DNA from: Stappia stellulata
GTDB lineage: Bacteria > Pseudomonadota > Alphaproteobacteria > Rhizobiales > Stappiaceae
Length of the DNA stretch: 64,000 nt
Assembly: GCF_020176715.1 (NCBI RefSeq)
Contig: NZ_JAIVMF010000015.1
Location: 1-64,000, forward strand
Direction: 5' to 3'
Program-made: the position numbers and the translations under genes
Notes under the pieces: generated by a model
Told to the model about the DNA's origin: nothing
Databases searched by the model: none
What the model saw: only the letters and a program-made list of their open reading frames with translations
In this document: one piece after another, positions 19,207-28,560 of the stretch
Layout: each line of letters opens with the position of its first letter
Position numbering within the stretch: the first letter of the stretch is position 1

Positions 19207-19887
19207 TCAACTGAGCGCCAGCAGGCCATTGAGGTCGCTGAGCACCGCCGCCGGCGGCAGGTCGGTGTATTCGTCCGCCGCGCCGGCCCGATTCACCCAG
19301 ACGGTGCGGAAGCCGAAGGCGGTGGCACCGGCAATGTCCCAGCGGTTCGACGACTGGAACGACACGGCCTCCGGATAGACGCGGAAGTGGTTGGTGACGA
19401 TCTCGTAGACATCCTGCCGGGTCTTGTAGGTCTTCAGCAGGTCGGTGGAAAACACCTCGTCCAGCAGGTCGTCGATGCCGGCGGCGCGTGCCGCCGATTC
19501 CAGCATCGCCGGCGAGCCGTTGGACAGGATCGCGAGACGGTGGCCGTCGTCCTTCAGGCGCTTCAGGACGGTGGGAACCTCCGGATAGCAGTCGAGCTTC
19601 CAGTAGGCGTCGAGCAGACGCTGGCGAAGCTCCGCGTCGTTCTTTCCAACGATCGCCATCGCCGTGTCGAGCGCCTGTTCGGTCAGCGTCCAGAAGTCGA
19701 GGTAGCGGTCCATCAGGGCGCGCGTCCAGGAGTATTCCAGCTGCTTGTCGCGCCACACCGACGACAGCCGCTGCGCCTCCGGCCCCAGGTCCCCGGCATA
19801 GCGGCGCACCGCCGCGTGCACGTCGAAAAGCGTGCCATAGGCATCGAAGACGAAAGCGGAAACGGGCTTGGACGACGGATGCGACAT
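19207..19887 (-). CDS. Haloacid dehalogenase, type II (HAD superfamily)
   Basis: A 226-residue HAD-IA hydrolase. Nucleophile Asp15 lies in FVFDAYGTLFD, motif II is LAILSNGSP, the lysine is in LLKTYKTRQDVY, and the late acidic region is FQSSNRWDIAGA. This SSNRWDIAGA form is diagnostic for L-2-haloacid dehalogenases, which hydrolyse (S)-2-haloacids to (R)-2-hydroxyacids through an ester intermediate. Such enzymes are widespread, and the physiological substrate may not be halogenated. It is transcribed away from the aminotransferase gene. Confidence 0.88.
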   Translation of the reverse strand: MSHPSSKPVSAFVFDAYGTLFDVHAAVRRYAGDLGPEAQRLSSVWRDKQLEYSWTRALMDRYLDFWTLTEQALDTAMAIVGKNDAELRQRLLDAYWKLDCYPEVPTVLKRLKDDGHRLAILSNGSPAMLESAARAAGIDDLLDEVFSTDLLKTYKTRQDVYEIVTNHFRVYPEAVSFQSSNRWDIAGATAFGFRTVWVNRAGAADEYTDLPPAAVLSDLNGLLALS

Positions 19888-20192
19888 GGGCGGGCCTCGG
19901 TTGGTTGCCGATTTTTTGTTCAGATGGCGAGCAAACAGCCATCGCCGCTTGAGGTCAATGCTTTTGTGCAGCGCACAAAAGGCTGGCGCAACAGCCCGCC
20001 TGCGCCGGGAGGAACATGCCGGGAGACAAATTCCGGAAATTGCCGGTGGACGGTCGATCGTATTTCCTCATCGGGGAATTTCAGAACTTCCGTCTCTTTT
20101 TACCGTTAAGCGCGACAGGGTCTTGACCTGACAGAGGGATCGGCGTTCGATCCCGACCATTCACGAATTTGAATTCAATCAAGGAGAGCGGT
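19888..20192. other. Divergent promoter region (dehalogenase / aminotransferase)
   Basis: 305 nt between divergent genes. It holds both promoters and the AAGGAGAG ribosome site at 20181-20188. I see no gene and no clear operator. Confidence 0.5.
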
Positions 20193-21050
20193 ATGGCCGA
20201 GTGGTCGCAGACCTGGAACTGGATCGACGGGCAGTGGCTGGACGGCAATCCGTCAATAATGGGCCCGCGCAGCCACGCATCCTGGCTGGGGTCGAGCGTC
20301 TTCGACGGTGCGCGCGGTTTTGACGGCCTGACGCCGGATCTGGACCTGCATTGCCAGCGACTGAACGATTCCTGCGGCGCGCTCGGCATGAAGCCGACGA
20401 TGAAGGTCGGCGAGATGATGGAACTCGCGCAGGACGGCATGGCGAAATTCGCGCCGGGAACGGCCGTCTACATCAAGCCGATGTATTGGGCGGAAGGCGA
20501 AGGCCCCGGCGTGATCGCGCCGGATCCCGACAGCACCCGCTTCTGCATGTGCCTGTTCGAGGCCGCCATGGCCCCGGCCGACACGGCGATTACCCTGACG
20601 CTCTCGCCGTTCCGCAGGCCGACGCTGGAGACCATGCCGGTCAACGCCAAGGCGGGGTGTCTCTACCCCAACAACGCGCGCGCCATCGTCGAGGCCAGGT
20701 CGCGCGGCTTCGACAATGCGATCGTGCTCGACATGCTGGGCAATGTCGCCGAGCTGACCACGGCGAATGTCTTCATGGTCAAGGATGGCGAGGTGCATAC
20801 CCCGGCGTGGAACGGCACCTTCCTTAACGGCATCACCCGTCAGCGCGTCGTCAAGCTCCTGCGCGATGCGGGAACCGTCGTGCATGAGCGCACGCTCGGC
20901 TACGGCGATTTCCTCGATGCCGACGAGATCTTCTCCACCGGCAACTACTTCAAGGTCGTGCCGGTGAAGCGCATCGAGGACCGCGACATGGAGCCCGGCC
21001 CGATGGCGGCGCGCGCGCGCGAACTCTACTGGGACTTCGCAAAGGGCTGA
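20193..21050 (+). CDS. Class IV aminotransferase (branched-chain aminotransferase-like)
   Basis: A 285-residue fold-type IV PLP enzyme. The PLP lysine is Lys153 in NAKAGCLYPNN. SVFDGARGF near residue 35-43 and AELTTANVFMV near 190-200 are family signatures. Branched-chain aminotransferases exchange amino groups between leucine, isoleucine or valine and 2-oxoglutarate. The CLYPNN sequence after the lysine differs from classical IlvE (GGNY-type), so a paralogous D- or omega-amino acid transaminase is possible. A near-ideal AAGGAGAG site precedes the ATG at 20193. Confidence 0.82.
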   Translation: MAEWSQTWNWIDGQWLDGNPSIMGPRSHASWLGSSVFDGARGFDGLTPDLDLHCQRLNDSCGALGMKPTMKVGEMMELAQDGMAKFAPGTAVYIKPMYWAEGEGPGVIAPDPDSTRFCMCLFEAAMAPADTAITLTLSPFRRPTLETMPVNAKAGCLYPNNARAIVEARSRGFDNAIVLDMLGNVAELTTANVFMVKDGEVHTPAWNGTFLNGITRQRVVKLLRDAGTVVHERTLGYGDFLDADEIFSTGNYFKVVPVKRIEDRDMEPGPMAARARELYWDFAKG

Positions 21051-21082
21051 GGCGCGGTCTATCCGTCCGGCGTGCGTTTCGA

Positions 21083-22261
21083 TCAGGCGCGCGCCGGGCG
21101 CAGCGTCAGGAGTGCCGCGACCACGAGAAGAGCCGCCGCGCACAGCGACGGCCAGAAGAAGCTCCCGGTCAGGTCGGCGGCATAGCCGGCAAGGGTGGGC
21201 CCCAGCATCTGCCCCAGCCCGAAGCAGGCGGTCATCATCCCGAGCACCGTCTTCGGCTCGCCGCCCGACAGGCGCCGCGCCTCGACCAGGCCGAGCGAGG
21301 TGATGCCCATGAAGGTGCCGCCGAGGAGAACCGCCGCGAGGACGGCGCCGGCCGCGCCTGGAACCAGAACGCTTGCGGCGACGCCGACCGCCTCCACGGC
21401 GCAGGCCAGCGAAAAGGCGCGCATGCCGCCAAGCCACGCGGCGACCCGCCCCCAGATCCAGACCGACACGGCCGCCGACACGCCGACCGCCGCCCAGGCC
21501 GGCGTCTCGTAGACGGAGAGCGTTTGCGACGCGCGCAGAATGCTGGTGAGAAAGGTCGCGGTCACAACGTAGCCGACCCCGAAGAGCGCATAGGCAATGG
21601 CAAGCCGGACCAGCGCCGGAGACGGTCGGGCGATGCGCGCAGCAGGCGCCGGCGCTGCGTTCGCCGCCGATGGACGAGGCTCGACAGCGTCATCGCTCGC
21701 GACAAGGCAGATCCAGGCACCCATGCCCAGCACCGCGGCAAGCGCGCCGGCGCCGATCCATTGCCCTTGCCACGCCGCACCGCCGCGGACAAGCGCACCG
21801 ACCAGAACCGCAGACACCGCGATCCCGATCCCGACGCCGGCAAAATGCAGCGCGGCAAGGCCCGTCCGGTTCATGCGCGCCAGGCGCTCAAGCACCAGCG
21901 TGGAGGAAAACACGAGAACCCCGGCGCTGGCGATGCCGCCCAGGAACCGCCAGAGGGCGAGAACCGGCAGCGCCGCATCCATGGCCATGAGGCCGGTGGT
22001 CGCCACGCTGGCGATGAGGCTTGCGCGAAAGCCGCTGCGCACGGCGGATCCGGCAAGCGACATGGCGGCAAGCGCGCCGACCAGATAGCCGAGGAAATTG
22101 GCCGAAGCGACCATCCCCGCCTCGGACGCACTCAAGGGGATTTCCGCACTCATCGAAGGAAGGATCGGCGTCAGGGCAAAGCGGCCGATCCCCATCGCAA
22201 CCGCAAGCGCGCACAGGCCGCCGAGAGCAAGCCGCACGGGCGAACCGCCAGCCGCAGGCAT
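21083..22261 (-). CDS. MFS transporter, YbfB/YjiJ-like
   Basis: A 392-residue inner-membrane protein with about 12 hydrophobic segments split by a polar loop near the middle (about 190-215). The N-terminus GLCALAVAMGIGRFALTPILP and the overall length fit the YbfB/YjiJ branch of the major facilitator superfamily, whose substrates are unknown. The ATG at 22261 starts just before the first membrane helix; the upstream in-frame extension to 22447 has no membrane character. It converges with the aminotransferase gene. Confidence 0.85.
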   Translation of the reverse strand: MPAAGGSPVRLALGGLCALAVAMGIGRFALTPILPSMSAEIPLSASEAGMVASANFLGYLVGALAAMSLAGSAVRSGFRASLIASVATTGLMAMDAALPVLALWRFLGGIASAGVLVFSSTLVLERLARMNRTGLAALHFAGVGIGIAVSAVLVGALVRGGAAWQGQWIGAGALAAVLGMGAWICLVASDDAVEPRPSAANAAPAPAARIARPSPALVRLAIAYALFGVGYVVTATFLTSILRASQTLSVYETPAWAAVGVSAAVSVWIWGRVAAWLGGMRAFSLACAVEAVGVAASVLVPGAAGAVLAAVLLGGTFMGITSLGLVEARRLSGGEPKTVLGMMTACFGLGQMLGPTLAGYAADLTGSFFWPSLCAAALLVVAALLTLRPARA

Positions 22262-22492
22262 TATAGGGGTCTCCCGACGGAGGCCGGCGCCCGTCGTTTC
22301 GCGACCACGCGCGACACGGCACCATGTCCCGGTTTGCGCGAACCGTCCCGGAGATATCGAGCGAGGGGAGCGGAAGTGCCGTTCATTTTGAGTGTCTTTC
22401 GCGGGCCCGGCGACAGGTGGGGAAAAAGCGGCCAATACCAGAGGCACGCTTGTACCACGAGGAACGTCATCCCTCCATCGGCAGTCGGCCGG

Positions 22493-22945
22493 TCAGCCTT
22501 TCAACCACATTTCGGCATTCTCGAACGGCATCCCCTCGTCATCCTCGGCCCGTCGCGACCGCTCCGTAAAGCCGAGCGCCTCGTAGAACGCATGGGCCCG
22601 CGTGTTTGCGGTATAAACCTCTAGCCCCAGTTCGCCTTTGCGTTTCAGCGCATGCGCGATCAGCGCCCGTCCAATCCCCTGTCCATGATGGCGCGGCGTG
22701 ACGAACAACCCTCCAATGAAGCTGTCGAGCAGGCTGATGAAACCGACCGGCTGCAATCCCCGACAGGCCACCCAGGTTTCCGCATTGGGCAGATACTCGT
22801 TCTCGATCAGCGCGCGCTGCTCAAGCAGGCGCTCCCGGCCGACGAAGGCATGTGCCTGAAGCGAGGCGTCGAGCCAGATGCCCGACAGCGTTTCAAGGTC
22901 CGTCGCAGCGTCATAGGCGCGGATGTGCGTTTCAAGGCGGGTCAT
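22493..22945 (-). CDS. GNAT-family N-acetyltransferase
   Basis: A 150-residue single-domain acetyltransferase. Motif A is GLFVTPRHHGQGIGRALIAHA, and the motif B-like end is LEVYTANTRAHAFYEALGFTE. This is close to the PhnO/YjaB type of small-molecule acetyltransferase. The substrate is unknown. It sits between the MFS and LuxR genes on the same strand with gaps near 200 nt, so a shared transcript is possible but not shown. Confidence 0.88.
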   Translation of the reverse strand: MTRLETHIRAYDAATDLETLSGIWLDASLQAHAFVGRERLLEQRALIENEYLPNAETWVACRGLQPVGFISLLDSFIGGLFVTPRHHGQGIGRALIAHALKRKGELGLEVYTANTRAHAFYEALGFTERSRRAEDDEGMPFENAEMWLKG

Positions 22946-23130
22946 GACGGCTGCGAAGACACATCTGCGATCCGGTGGAGGACAACCCCAAGCGCTCTAA
23001 AAGGCGCCCTGGCGCCAGCCCCGACATTTTCAGGACTTGCGGACAAGCAGAGCGGGGGCGCGCCGGTGGCTGCCCGGCGCCCCTTCGTTAGATGCGCCTC
23101 GCGTGGCTCAGACGATCCGCGCCGGGCGGT

Positions 23131-23853
23131 TCACAGCCGGATCTGCCCGTAGCGCAGCGCCTCGACGACCGTATGGGTCTTGTTGGACGCATTCAGCTTG
23201 GCGCTCGCGTTTTGAAGATGCGCGTGCACCGTGCGCTGCGAGATGTCGAGAAGCTCCGCAATGTCGCTGGCGGTCTTGCCGAGGGCGGTGAGTTCCAGAA
23301 CCCGGCGTTCGCGCGCGGAGAGATCCCCCGGCCGCTGCGCCGAAATCACGCCCAGCTCGATCAGCCGGCGGAAGGCGGCGTTGCAGATCAGTTCCAGATT
23401 GGACAACTCGATCTTGCCGGCTTCCAGATGGGAGCCGCCGCCCAGGACGAGCGCCTGGAACGGATGCGTCTCTGTCACCGGAACCACCACCACGCGCGTG
23501 TCGCGCCCGAGCGATGCAAGCAGCTCGGAATGCGACATGTCGCCGTCGCTCACGTCCCAGACGAACGGGCGGTTGCGCATGAGACCCAGCATCAACGCGC
23601 TGTCATTCGCATCCAGCTCGGAGCGCTCGATGCCGCCGGCGCGATTGTCCGCCCAGCGAAACCGGTGCACCAGTCCGGAAATCGGCCGGTTGGGCATTGG
23701 AAGCCCGGCCGCGAGGATATGGGTCGCGCCAAGCCTGCGCAACTGCGTCTCAATGATATCAAGGACATGCTTTCCGGTCTGGGCGTCGGCAATTGCCTGC
23801 GCCCGCGCCTGCATTTCCGTAGGGTCGGCCATGCGTTCCTGCCTTTCCGTCAT
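23131..23853 (-). CDS. LuxR-family transcriptional regulator (possible LuxR solo)
   Basis: A 240-residue regulator. The C-terminal LuxR helix-turn-helix (about 180-235) is clear: LSARERRVLELTALGKTASDIA, then LDISQRTVHAHLQNASAKL. The N-terminal about 165 residues have the size of an autoinducer-binding domain and its layout, but the usual W/Y/D pocket residues are only partly recognisable. No luxI-type synthase is in the window. The ATG at 23853 has AGGAG 9 nt upstream. It is divergent from a DUF1131-like lipoprotein across 674 nt. Confidence 0.85.
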   Translation of the reverse strand: MTERQERMADPTEMQARAQAIADAQTGKHVLDIIETQLRRLGATHILAAGLPMPNRPISGLVHRFRWADNRAGGIERSELDANDSALMLGLMRNRPFVWDVSDGDMSHSELLASLGRDTRVVVVPVTETHPFQALVLGGGSHLEAGKIELSNLELICNAAFRRLIELGVISAQRPGDLSARERRVLELTALGKTASDIAELLDISQRTVHAHLQNASAKLNASNKTHTVVEALRYGQIRL

Positions 23854-24527
23854 GTCGCCAGGGCTCCTGGAGAGCCCGGGCGATCCTGTCGGTCGATTTG
23901 AACCACATTCGCTGCGTCGAAACCGCAGGACGCCCCGCTCAAGATCGATGTCCCAGCAACATCGACCCGCATCGTCCACACAACATCCCCCGATGGATAC
24001 TTCCCGAAAAACCGTCTCACCAGACTATACTCCAGCCCCGTTCCAATCCAGAATCTTTGCCAGTGTCGTCGTTTTGCTCCAGACCGGGCCGGAAAAACCC
24101 GCTGCGGATCGGCAACGTCCGCGGGAGACTCTCAACTTGCACGCCTGATTCCAAGAATCGTACGATCTCCTTGGCGAAGCTTCACTTTTTTCGACAAGCC
24201 GGCAACACCCTAGCCTCAAGATTGTGTTCATTAAATGAACGTAAAATCCATTTTTGCAACCTTAACGTTAAAAATTGCTTTTCCCAGTCCACGCAATTCT
24301 TCCAAACCTGCAGGAAGTGCCAGTGTGGGATCTTTCGATATCCCCAGAAGTGACAATACGACCGGCGGAAAGCCCCGTTTCCGTCGCCGCGCCCGCGTTC
24401 GCGCCCTGTCCCCCCAAGGCGAGACGTCTTCGGGACTTTCGCGCTGCCGGTTCGGATGCTAAGCCCGGGCGGCGGCTCCGGCCCGCCCGTTTGACGGCCG
24501 ACAGTCCCCCCCACAACGAGAGGCGCC
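23854..24527. other. Long divergent intergenic region, AT-rich centre
   Basis: 674 nt between luxR and the DUF1131-like gene. The middle (about 24150-24300) is clearly AT-rich and likely holds promoters. I see no open frame that looks coding and no strong terminator. A short CCTGCAGG palindrome at about 24308 could be a regulator site but is too short to call. Confidence 0.45.
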
Positions 24528-25112
24528 ATGCGGCTTTTACAACGCTTTTTCCCGGTTGTTCTGATTTCGGTTCTGGCCGGTGCCTGTTCGCCGACGCTCG
24601 ACACCGGACCGGTCACCGTCGCGCGAACCTCGAATATCACGCTCGTCAAAATCACGGATGCGGGCGCGGGCGGAATCACCTCCGAGACGGTCTATTCCGA
24701 AAAGGCTGTCGCGCAGGCGTTGCCGGGCTTCACGACCGAGGGGTTCCAGTCGGCCACGGAAGACAGGACCGAATGGGCCATCGGCGCCTTCAATTCCGAC
24801 GGGTTCCAGGTGCTTCAGGTCTACAAGGGCAACGGCGGCCGGGTGCGCGCGGTCCATGGCGTGACCCACCACCTGCAGGGTCCCAACGGCGAGCGCATCG
24901 GCATGACCTTCGCCGAGGTGGGCACGTCGCGCCGCGATTGCCGCGTCGGCCGCAACCTGTGGCGTGGCATGGCGATCTGCAAGGCCGACGGCAGCAAGAA
25001 TGTCACCCTCGTCTATGCGATCTCGCAATATGCCGGCCCCTTCGACCGGCTTCCGTCCAACGACCAACTGCGGGAGGCGGCGATCCAGCGCATCATCTGG
25101 ACCGCGCCCTGA
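24528..25112 (+). CDS. Predicted lipoprotein resembling DUF1131 (YfeY-like)
   Basis: A 194-residue protein with a lipobox (VLAGAC, cysteine at 20) after a short signal peptide. The mature part alternates strands and includes ETVYSEKAVAQALPGF, FQVLQVYKGNGGRVRAVHG and TFAEVGTSRRDCRVG. The arrangement recalls DUF1131, the family of the RpoE-regulated lipoprotein YfeY. Two cysteines (DCRVG and AICKA) may pair. Function unknown. It converges with the GGDEF-EAL gene. Confidence 0.6.
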   Translation: MRLLQRFFPVVLISVLAGACSPTLDTGPVTVARTSNITLVKITDAGAGGITSETVYSEKAVAQALPGFTTEGFQSATEDRTEWAIGAFNSDGFQVLQVYKGNGGRVRAVHGVTHHLQGPNGERIGMTFAEVGTSRRDCRVGRNLWRGMAICKADGSKNVTLVYAISQYAGPFDRLPSNDQLREAAIQRIIWTAP

Positions 25113-25170
25113 GGCAAACAGGGGGCAATCGGTCCGGCGCGTGCCTCTGCGCATAGCCGGCCGATGCCGC

Positions 25171-26751
25171 CTAAGCCTGTTTCATCTGGGCGACCCCTTC
25201 CGGCGCAGCGGCGTTTTGCAGGAAGCCGCTCGCCTCGGTGAACGTCATCGGGCGCGCGAACAAATATCCTTGGCCGAATTTGCAATCGAGACTCTTCAAT
25301 TGCGCGAGCTGTTCGGGCCGCTCGATCCCTTCCGCCGTCGTCGGGATATCCAACCCGTCCGCAAGCGCGATAATCGATTTCACGATCTTCATTCGCTTCC
25401 TGTCCTTGCCGACGGCTTCGACGAAAGCGCGGTCGATCTTGATGTAGTCGAAGGTCAGATTGGACAGTTGCGAAAGGCTTGAGTAGCCGGTTCCGAAATC
25501 GTCGAGGGCGAAGGTGACCCCTTCCTTGCGCAGGCTGTTGATGACGGCTGTTGCGGTGTCCAGATCGCGCACCAGCGCGCTTTCGGTCACTTCGATCTCG
25601 AGCTGTCGCGGTGACAAACCGGTGTCGGCGAGGATGGTCAGAATGCGATGGGCGAGAAGGCGGTCGCCCATCATTGATGGCGCAACGTTGAACGCGATCT
25701 TCAAATGCGCCGGCCAGTTCAGCGCGTCGGTACAGGCGCGGCGCAGCAGGTTCTCCGACAGCTCGATGATGATGCCGATGTCGTCGGCGATCTGGATAAA
25801 CTCGTCCGGCGGGATGAATTGTCCCGGAGCGGGCTCCCACCGGGCAAGCACCTCGAACCCGCGGACGTCACCCGTCTCCAGGTCGATCAACGGCTGATAG
25901 TGCGGAACGATGGCTTTCTGGCGCACGGCGCGGCGAAGCTGCTGTTCCAGCTTGGCGCGTCCGCTCATCGCCCCGTCCATCGCCGGGTCGTAGTGCATGG
26001 CACATCCCCGCCCCGCCTTCTTGCCGCTGTAAAGCGCATAATCCGCCCGCAGAAGCAGATCCTTCAAGGTCGCCACCTGTCGATCCGAGGGAGCAGCGAT
26101 GCCGACGCAGGCTCCGATCTCGACGTGAACGCCCTTGATGGCAACCGGACGACTCAGATTCGAGATGATCTCTTCCGCCCGCACTGTCAGTTGCAGCGCT
26201 GGAGCGATCTTGCAGATCACAACGAACTCGTCGCCGCCAAGACGCACGACGATGTCGTCGGGAAACAGTCGCCGGAGCCGCTGAGCGATGTCCGCCAGCA
26301 GCGCATCTCCGCCATCGTGTCCGATCAGGTCGTTGACTCTCTTGAATCCATCCAGGTCGATCGCAAGAACGGCGTGGCATTGCATGCCGCCCCGCTCCGC
26401 GATCATCTGCACCGCATGCTGCTCCAGGAAGCGGCGGTTCGGCAATCCGGTCAGCGCATCGTGAACCGCGGTCCAGCTTGCCTGGGTTTCCGCCGATCGC
26501 CGAAAGCGCGCCTCCCGTCGGAAGTCGTTCATCCGACGCACCGCGAAAACGAACCCCATGAGGCCGGCGCAGATCAACCCGACCAGCACCTCATCCAGTT
26601 CAAGCGCTTCATGCGCTTCGATGAAATCATGAAGCTGTTCGTAAGCATCGTTGTGGACCGCCACGGCCCAGAGCACCAACGCCACTGCGCTCAAGAGCAG
26701 AAGTTCCGAATAAACGCCGATACTGATGCGCCAGAATCGCTTCTTCTTCAT
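25171..26751 (-). CDS. Membrane GGDEF-EAL protein (cyclic di-GMP turnover)
   Basis: A 526-residue inner-membrane protein with two membrane segments (about 10-32 and 52-72) around a short acidic periplasmic loop. A GGDEF domain (about 95-255) with intact RLGGDEF and an EAL domain (about 265-515) follow. The EAL signature reads GFEVLARWE, so the third position is Val; the later DDFGTGYSSLS and the ends TTAEGIE and FGQGYLFARP are intact. The domain may therefore still hydrolyse c-di-GMP. Whether net synthesis or breakdown prevails cannot be told. The ATG at 26751 has GAGGAAAC upstream; 26790 is an alternative. Confidence 0.92.
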   Translation of the reverse strand: MKKKRFWRISIGVYSELLLLSAVALVLWAVAVHNDAYEQLHDFIEAHEALELDEVLVGLICAGLMGFVFAVRRMNDFRREARFRRSAETQASWTAVHDALTGLPNRRFLEQHAVQMIAERGGMQCHAVLAIDLDGFKRVNDLIGHDGGDALLADIAQRLRRLFPDDIVVRLGGDEFVVICKIAPALQLTVRAEEIISNLSRPVAIKGVHVEIGACVGIAAPSDRQVATLKDLLLRADYALYSGKKAGRGCAMHYDPAMDGAMSGRAKLEQQLRRAVRQKAIVPHYQPLIDLETGDVRGFEVLARWEPAPGQFIPPDEFIQIADDIGIIIELSENLLRRACTDALNWPAHLKIAFNVAPSMMGDRLLAHRILTILADTGLSPRQLEIEVTESALVRDLDTATAVINSLRKEGVTFALDDFGTGYSSLSQLSNLTFDYIKIDRAFVEAVGKDRKRMKIVKSIIALADGLDIPTTAEGIERPEQLAQLKSLDCKFGQGYLFARPMTFTEASGFLQNAAAPEGVAQMKQA

Positions 26752-27150
26752 TGTTTCCTCAGCGCGAAACAGCCATTTTCCGGACAGCATTTACCAGCAG
26801 AACCTCTTTCTTCCAAGTTAAAGAAAATATTTTTCCGGCTGATTGAAAAAACAGAATTGAAACAAAAGTAAAAAATCAGAAATTTCAAACATAGGTATAC
26901 ATAATAGAAATACACAACTCCATTTACCCGACGACATGCCCCATCCGAAGCGTTCCGTTTCGCGGTTATCCTATGACGTATTTCCGATTCGTAGATTTTT
27001 TCAAGACTTCAGGCCTGGATGCGGCATACGCGCCGACAGGTGCGAACACCCCCTTCCCCCGACGGACCACGCCGGGCGCCGGATGTTCCGTTTCGGGACG
27101 CGCGCCCGGCACGGCTTTTGCGTGGCTGCGGGTGCGGAAGGACCAACGAC
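26752..27150. other. AT-rich divergent promoter region
   Basis: 399 nt between the GGDEF-EAL gene and the Tat-exported protein. The segment 26800-26930 is strongly AT-rich for this genome and is the likely site of both promoters. No gene or clear operator is seen. Confidence 0.5.
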
Positions 27151-28560
27151 ATGGAACGAAACAGTCAGCGCATCGCAGCTTCAGGCATCTCCCGGCGCGC
27201 CCTGCTCCTAGGCGGGGCGGGCGCTCTTGCCGGCGCGGCCCTGGCCGGAGCCTCGCTGCCGGCGCGGGCGGCCGTCCGGGTCGCGGATCTGCGCGGCACC
27301 ATCGACGCGGCCGAATTCGGCATCCGCCCGGGTGCCGCCGACGATCAAAGCAGCCTGATGCAACAGGCGATCGACGCCGCCGCCCAACGCGGGCGCGCGC
27401 TGTTTCTTCCCGGCGGACGCTACACGGTCGCAAACCTGCGGCTGCCATCGGGCACCAAGTTGGTCGGACTGCCCGGACAGACCCGTTTCGACTATCAGGG
27501 CGGCGGCCACCTGATCTATTGCGAGAAGGCCAAATCCGTCGGCATCGAGGGCATTCATTTCGACGGCGGCAACCGCTTCATCGGCGAATACGCGCCGGCC
27601 CTGCTGCATTTCGCCGACGCGCAGGATGTCGCCATCGAGGGCTGCACCGTGACCGGCAGCACCAAGACGGGCCTGGCCCTCGACCGATGCTCCGGCCGGG
27701 TGGCGAACTCCACGGTCTCCGGCGCGCGCCTGGCGGGCCTTCGCAGCGTCGAAGCGAGCGGACTGGCGATCACCGGCAATCATGTGCACGACTGCGCCAA
27801 TGGCGGCATTCTGGTGCATCGCTGGCGCGAGGGCGACGACGGCACCATCGTTTCCGACAACCGGGTGGAACGGATTTTCGCCCGCGACGGGGGGACGGGT
27901 CAAAACGGCAACGGCATCAACATCTTCCGTGCGCACAACGTCATCGTGCGCGGCAACCGGGTCGCCGATTGCGCCTTTTCCGCGATCCGCTCCAACGGCG
28001 GGTCGGGGATCATCATCGAGGGCAATTCCTGCCTGCGCTCGGGCGAGACCGCGATCTACTCCGAGTTCGCCTTCCAGGGCGCGGTGATCGCCGACAATCT
28101 GGTCGACGGCGGCGCCATCGGCATTTCCATCGCCAATTTCCTCGATGGCGGGCGGCTCGCGACCTGTTCCGGCAACGTCGTGCGCAACATCGTCGACACC
28201 GGTCCCTATCCGGCCGAGGTGCAGGGCTTCGGCATCGGCATCGCGGTGGAGGCGGACACCGCTCTCACCGGCAATGTGGTGGAAAACGCCGCGCGCATTG
28301 GCGTGCACATGGGCTGGGGCCCCTATCTACGCGATGTCGCGGCAACCTCGAACGTGCTGCGCGACTGCCCCATCGGCGTCGCGGTCACCGTCGTGGAGGG
28401 CGCAGGGCCCGCCCTGATCGCAAACAACATGATCACCGGCGCAAGGCGGGGCGCGGTCGTCGGCCACCGCTGGAAGGAGGCGACGACGGGCGATCTGACG
28501 CGGGAGGATGCGGCCAGCCGCTTCCCGCATCTCTCGGTGAGCGGAAACGTGGTGCGCTGA
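27151..28560 (+). CDS. Tat-exported parallel beta-helix protein (TIGR03808-like)
   Basis: A 469-residue protein. The twin-arginine signal SRRALLLGG at about 13-21 precedes a hydrophobic stretch and an ARA-like cleavage site near 40, so a folded protein would be exported to the periplasm. The mature part is a pectate-lyase-like right-handed beta-helix with recurring units such as VAIEGCTVTGS, LAITGNHVHDCANGGI and VIADNLVDGGAIGISIAN. This matches the twin-arginine repeat family TIGR03808 known from Hyphomicrobiales, whose function is not established. Polysaccharide binding or cleavage is a guess from the fold. The ATG at 27151 has GGAAGG upstream. Confidence 0.85.
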   Translation: MERNSQRIAASGISRRALLLGGAGALAGAALAGASLPARAAVRVADLRGTIDAAEFGIRPGAADDQSSLMQQAIDAAAQRGRALFLPGGRYTVANLRLPSGTKLVGLPGQTRFDYQGGGHLIYCEKAKSVGIEGIHFDGGNRFIGEYAPALLHFADAQDVAIEGCTVTGSTKTGLALDRCSGRVANSTVSGARLAGLRSVEASGLAITGNHVHDCANGGILVHRWREGDDGTIVSDNRVERIFARDGGTGQNGNGINIFRAHNVIVRGNRVADCAFSAIRSNGGSGIIIEGNSCLRSGETAIYSEFAFQGAVIADNLVDGGAIGISIANFLDGGRLATCSGNVVRNIVDTGPYPAEVQGFGIGIAVEADTALTGNVVENAARIGVHMGWGPYLRDVAATSNVLRDCPIGVAVTVVEGAGPALIANNMITGARRGAVVGHRWKEATTGDLTREDAASRFPHLSVSGNVVR

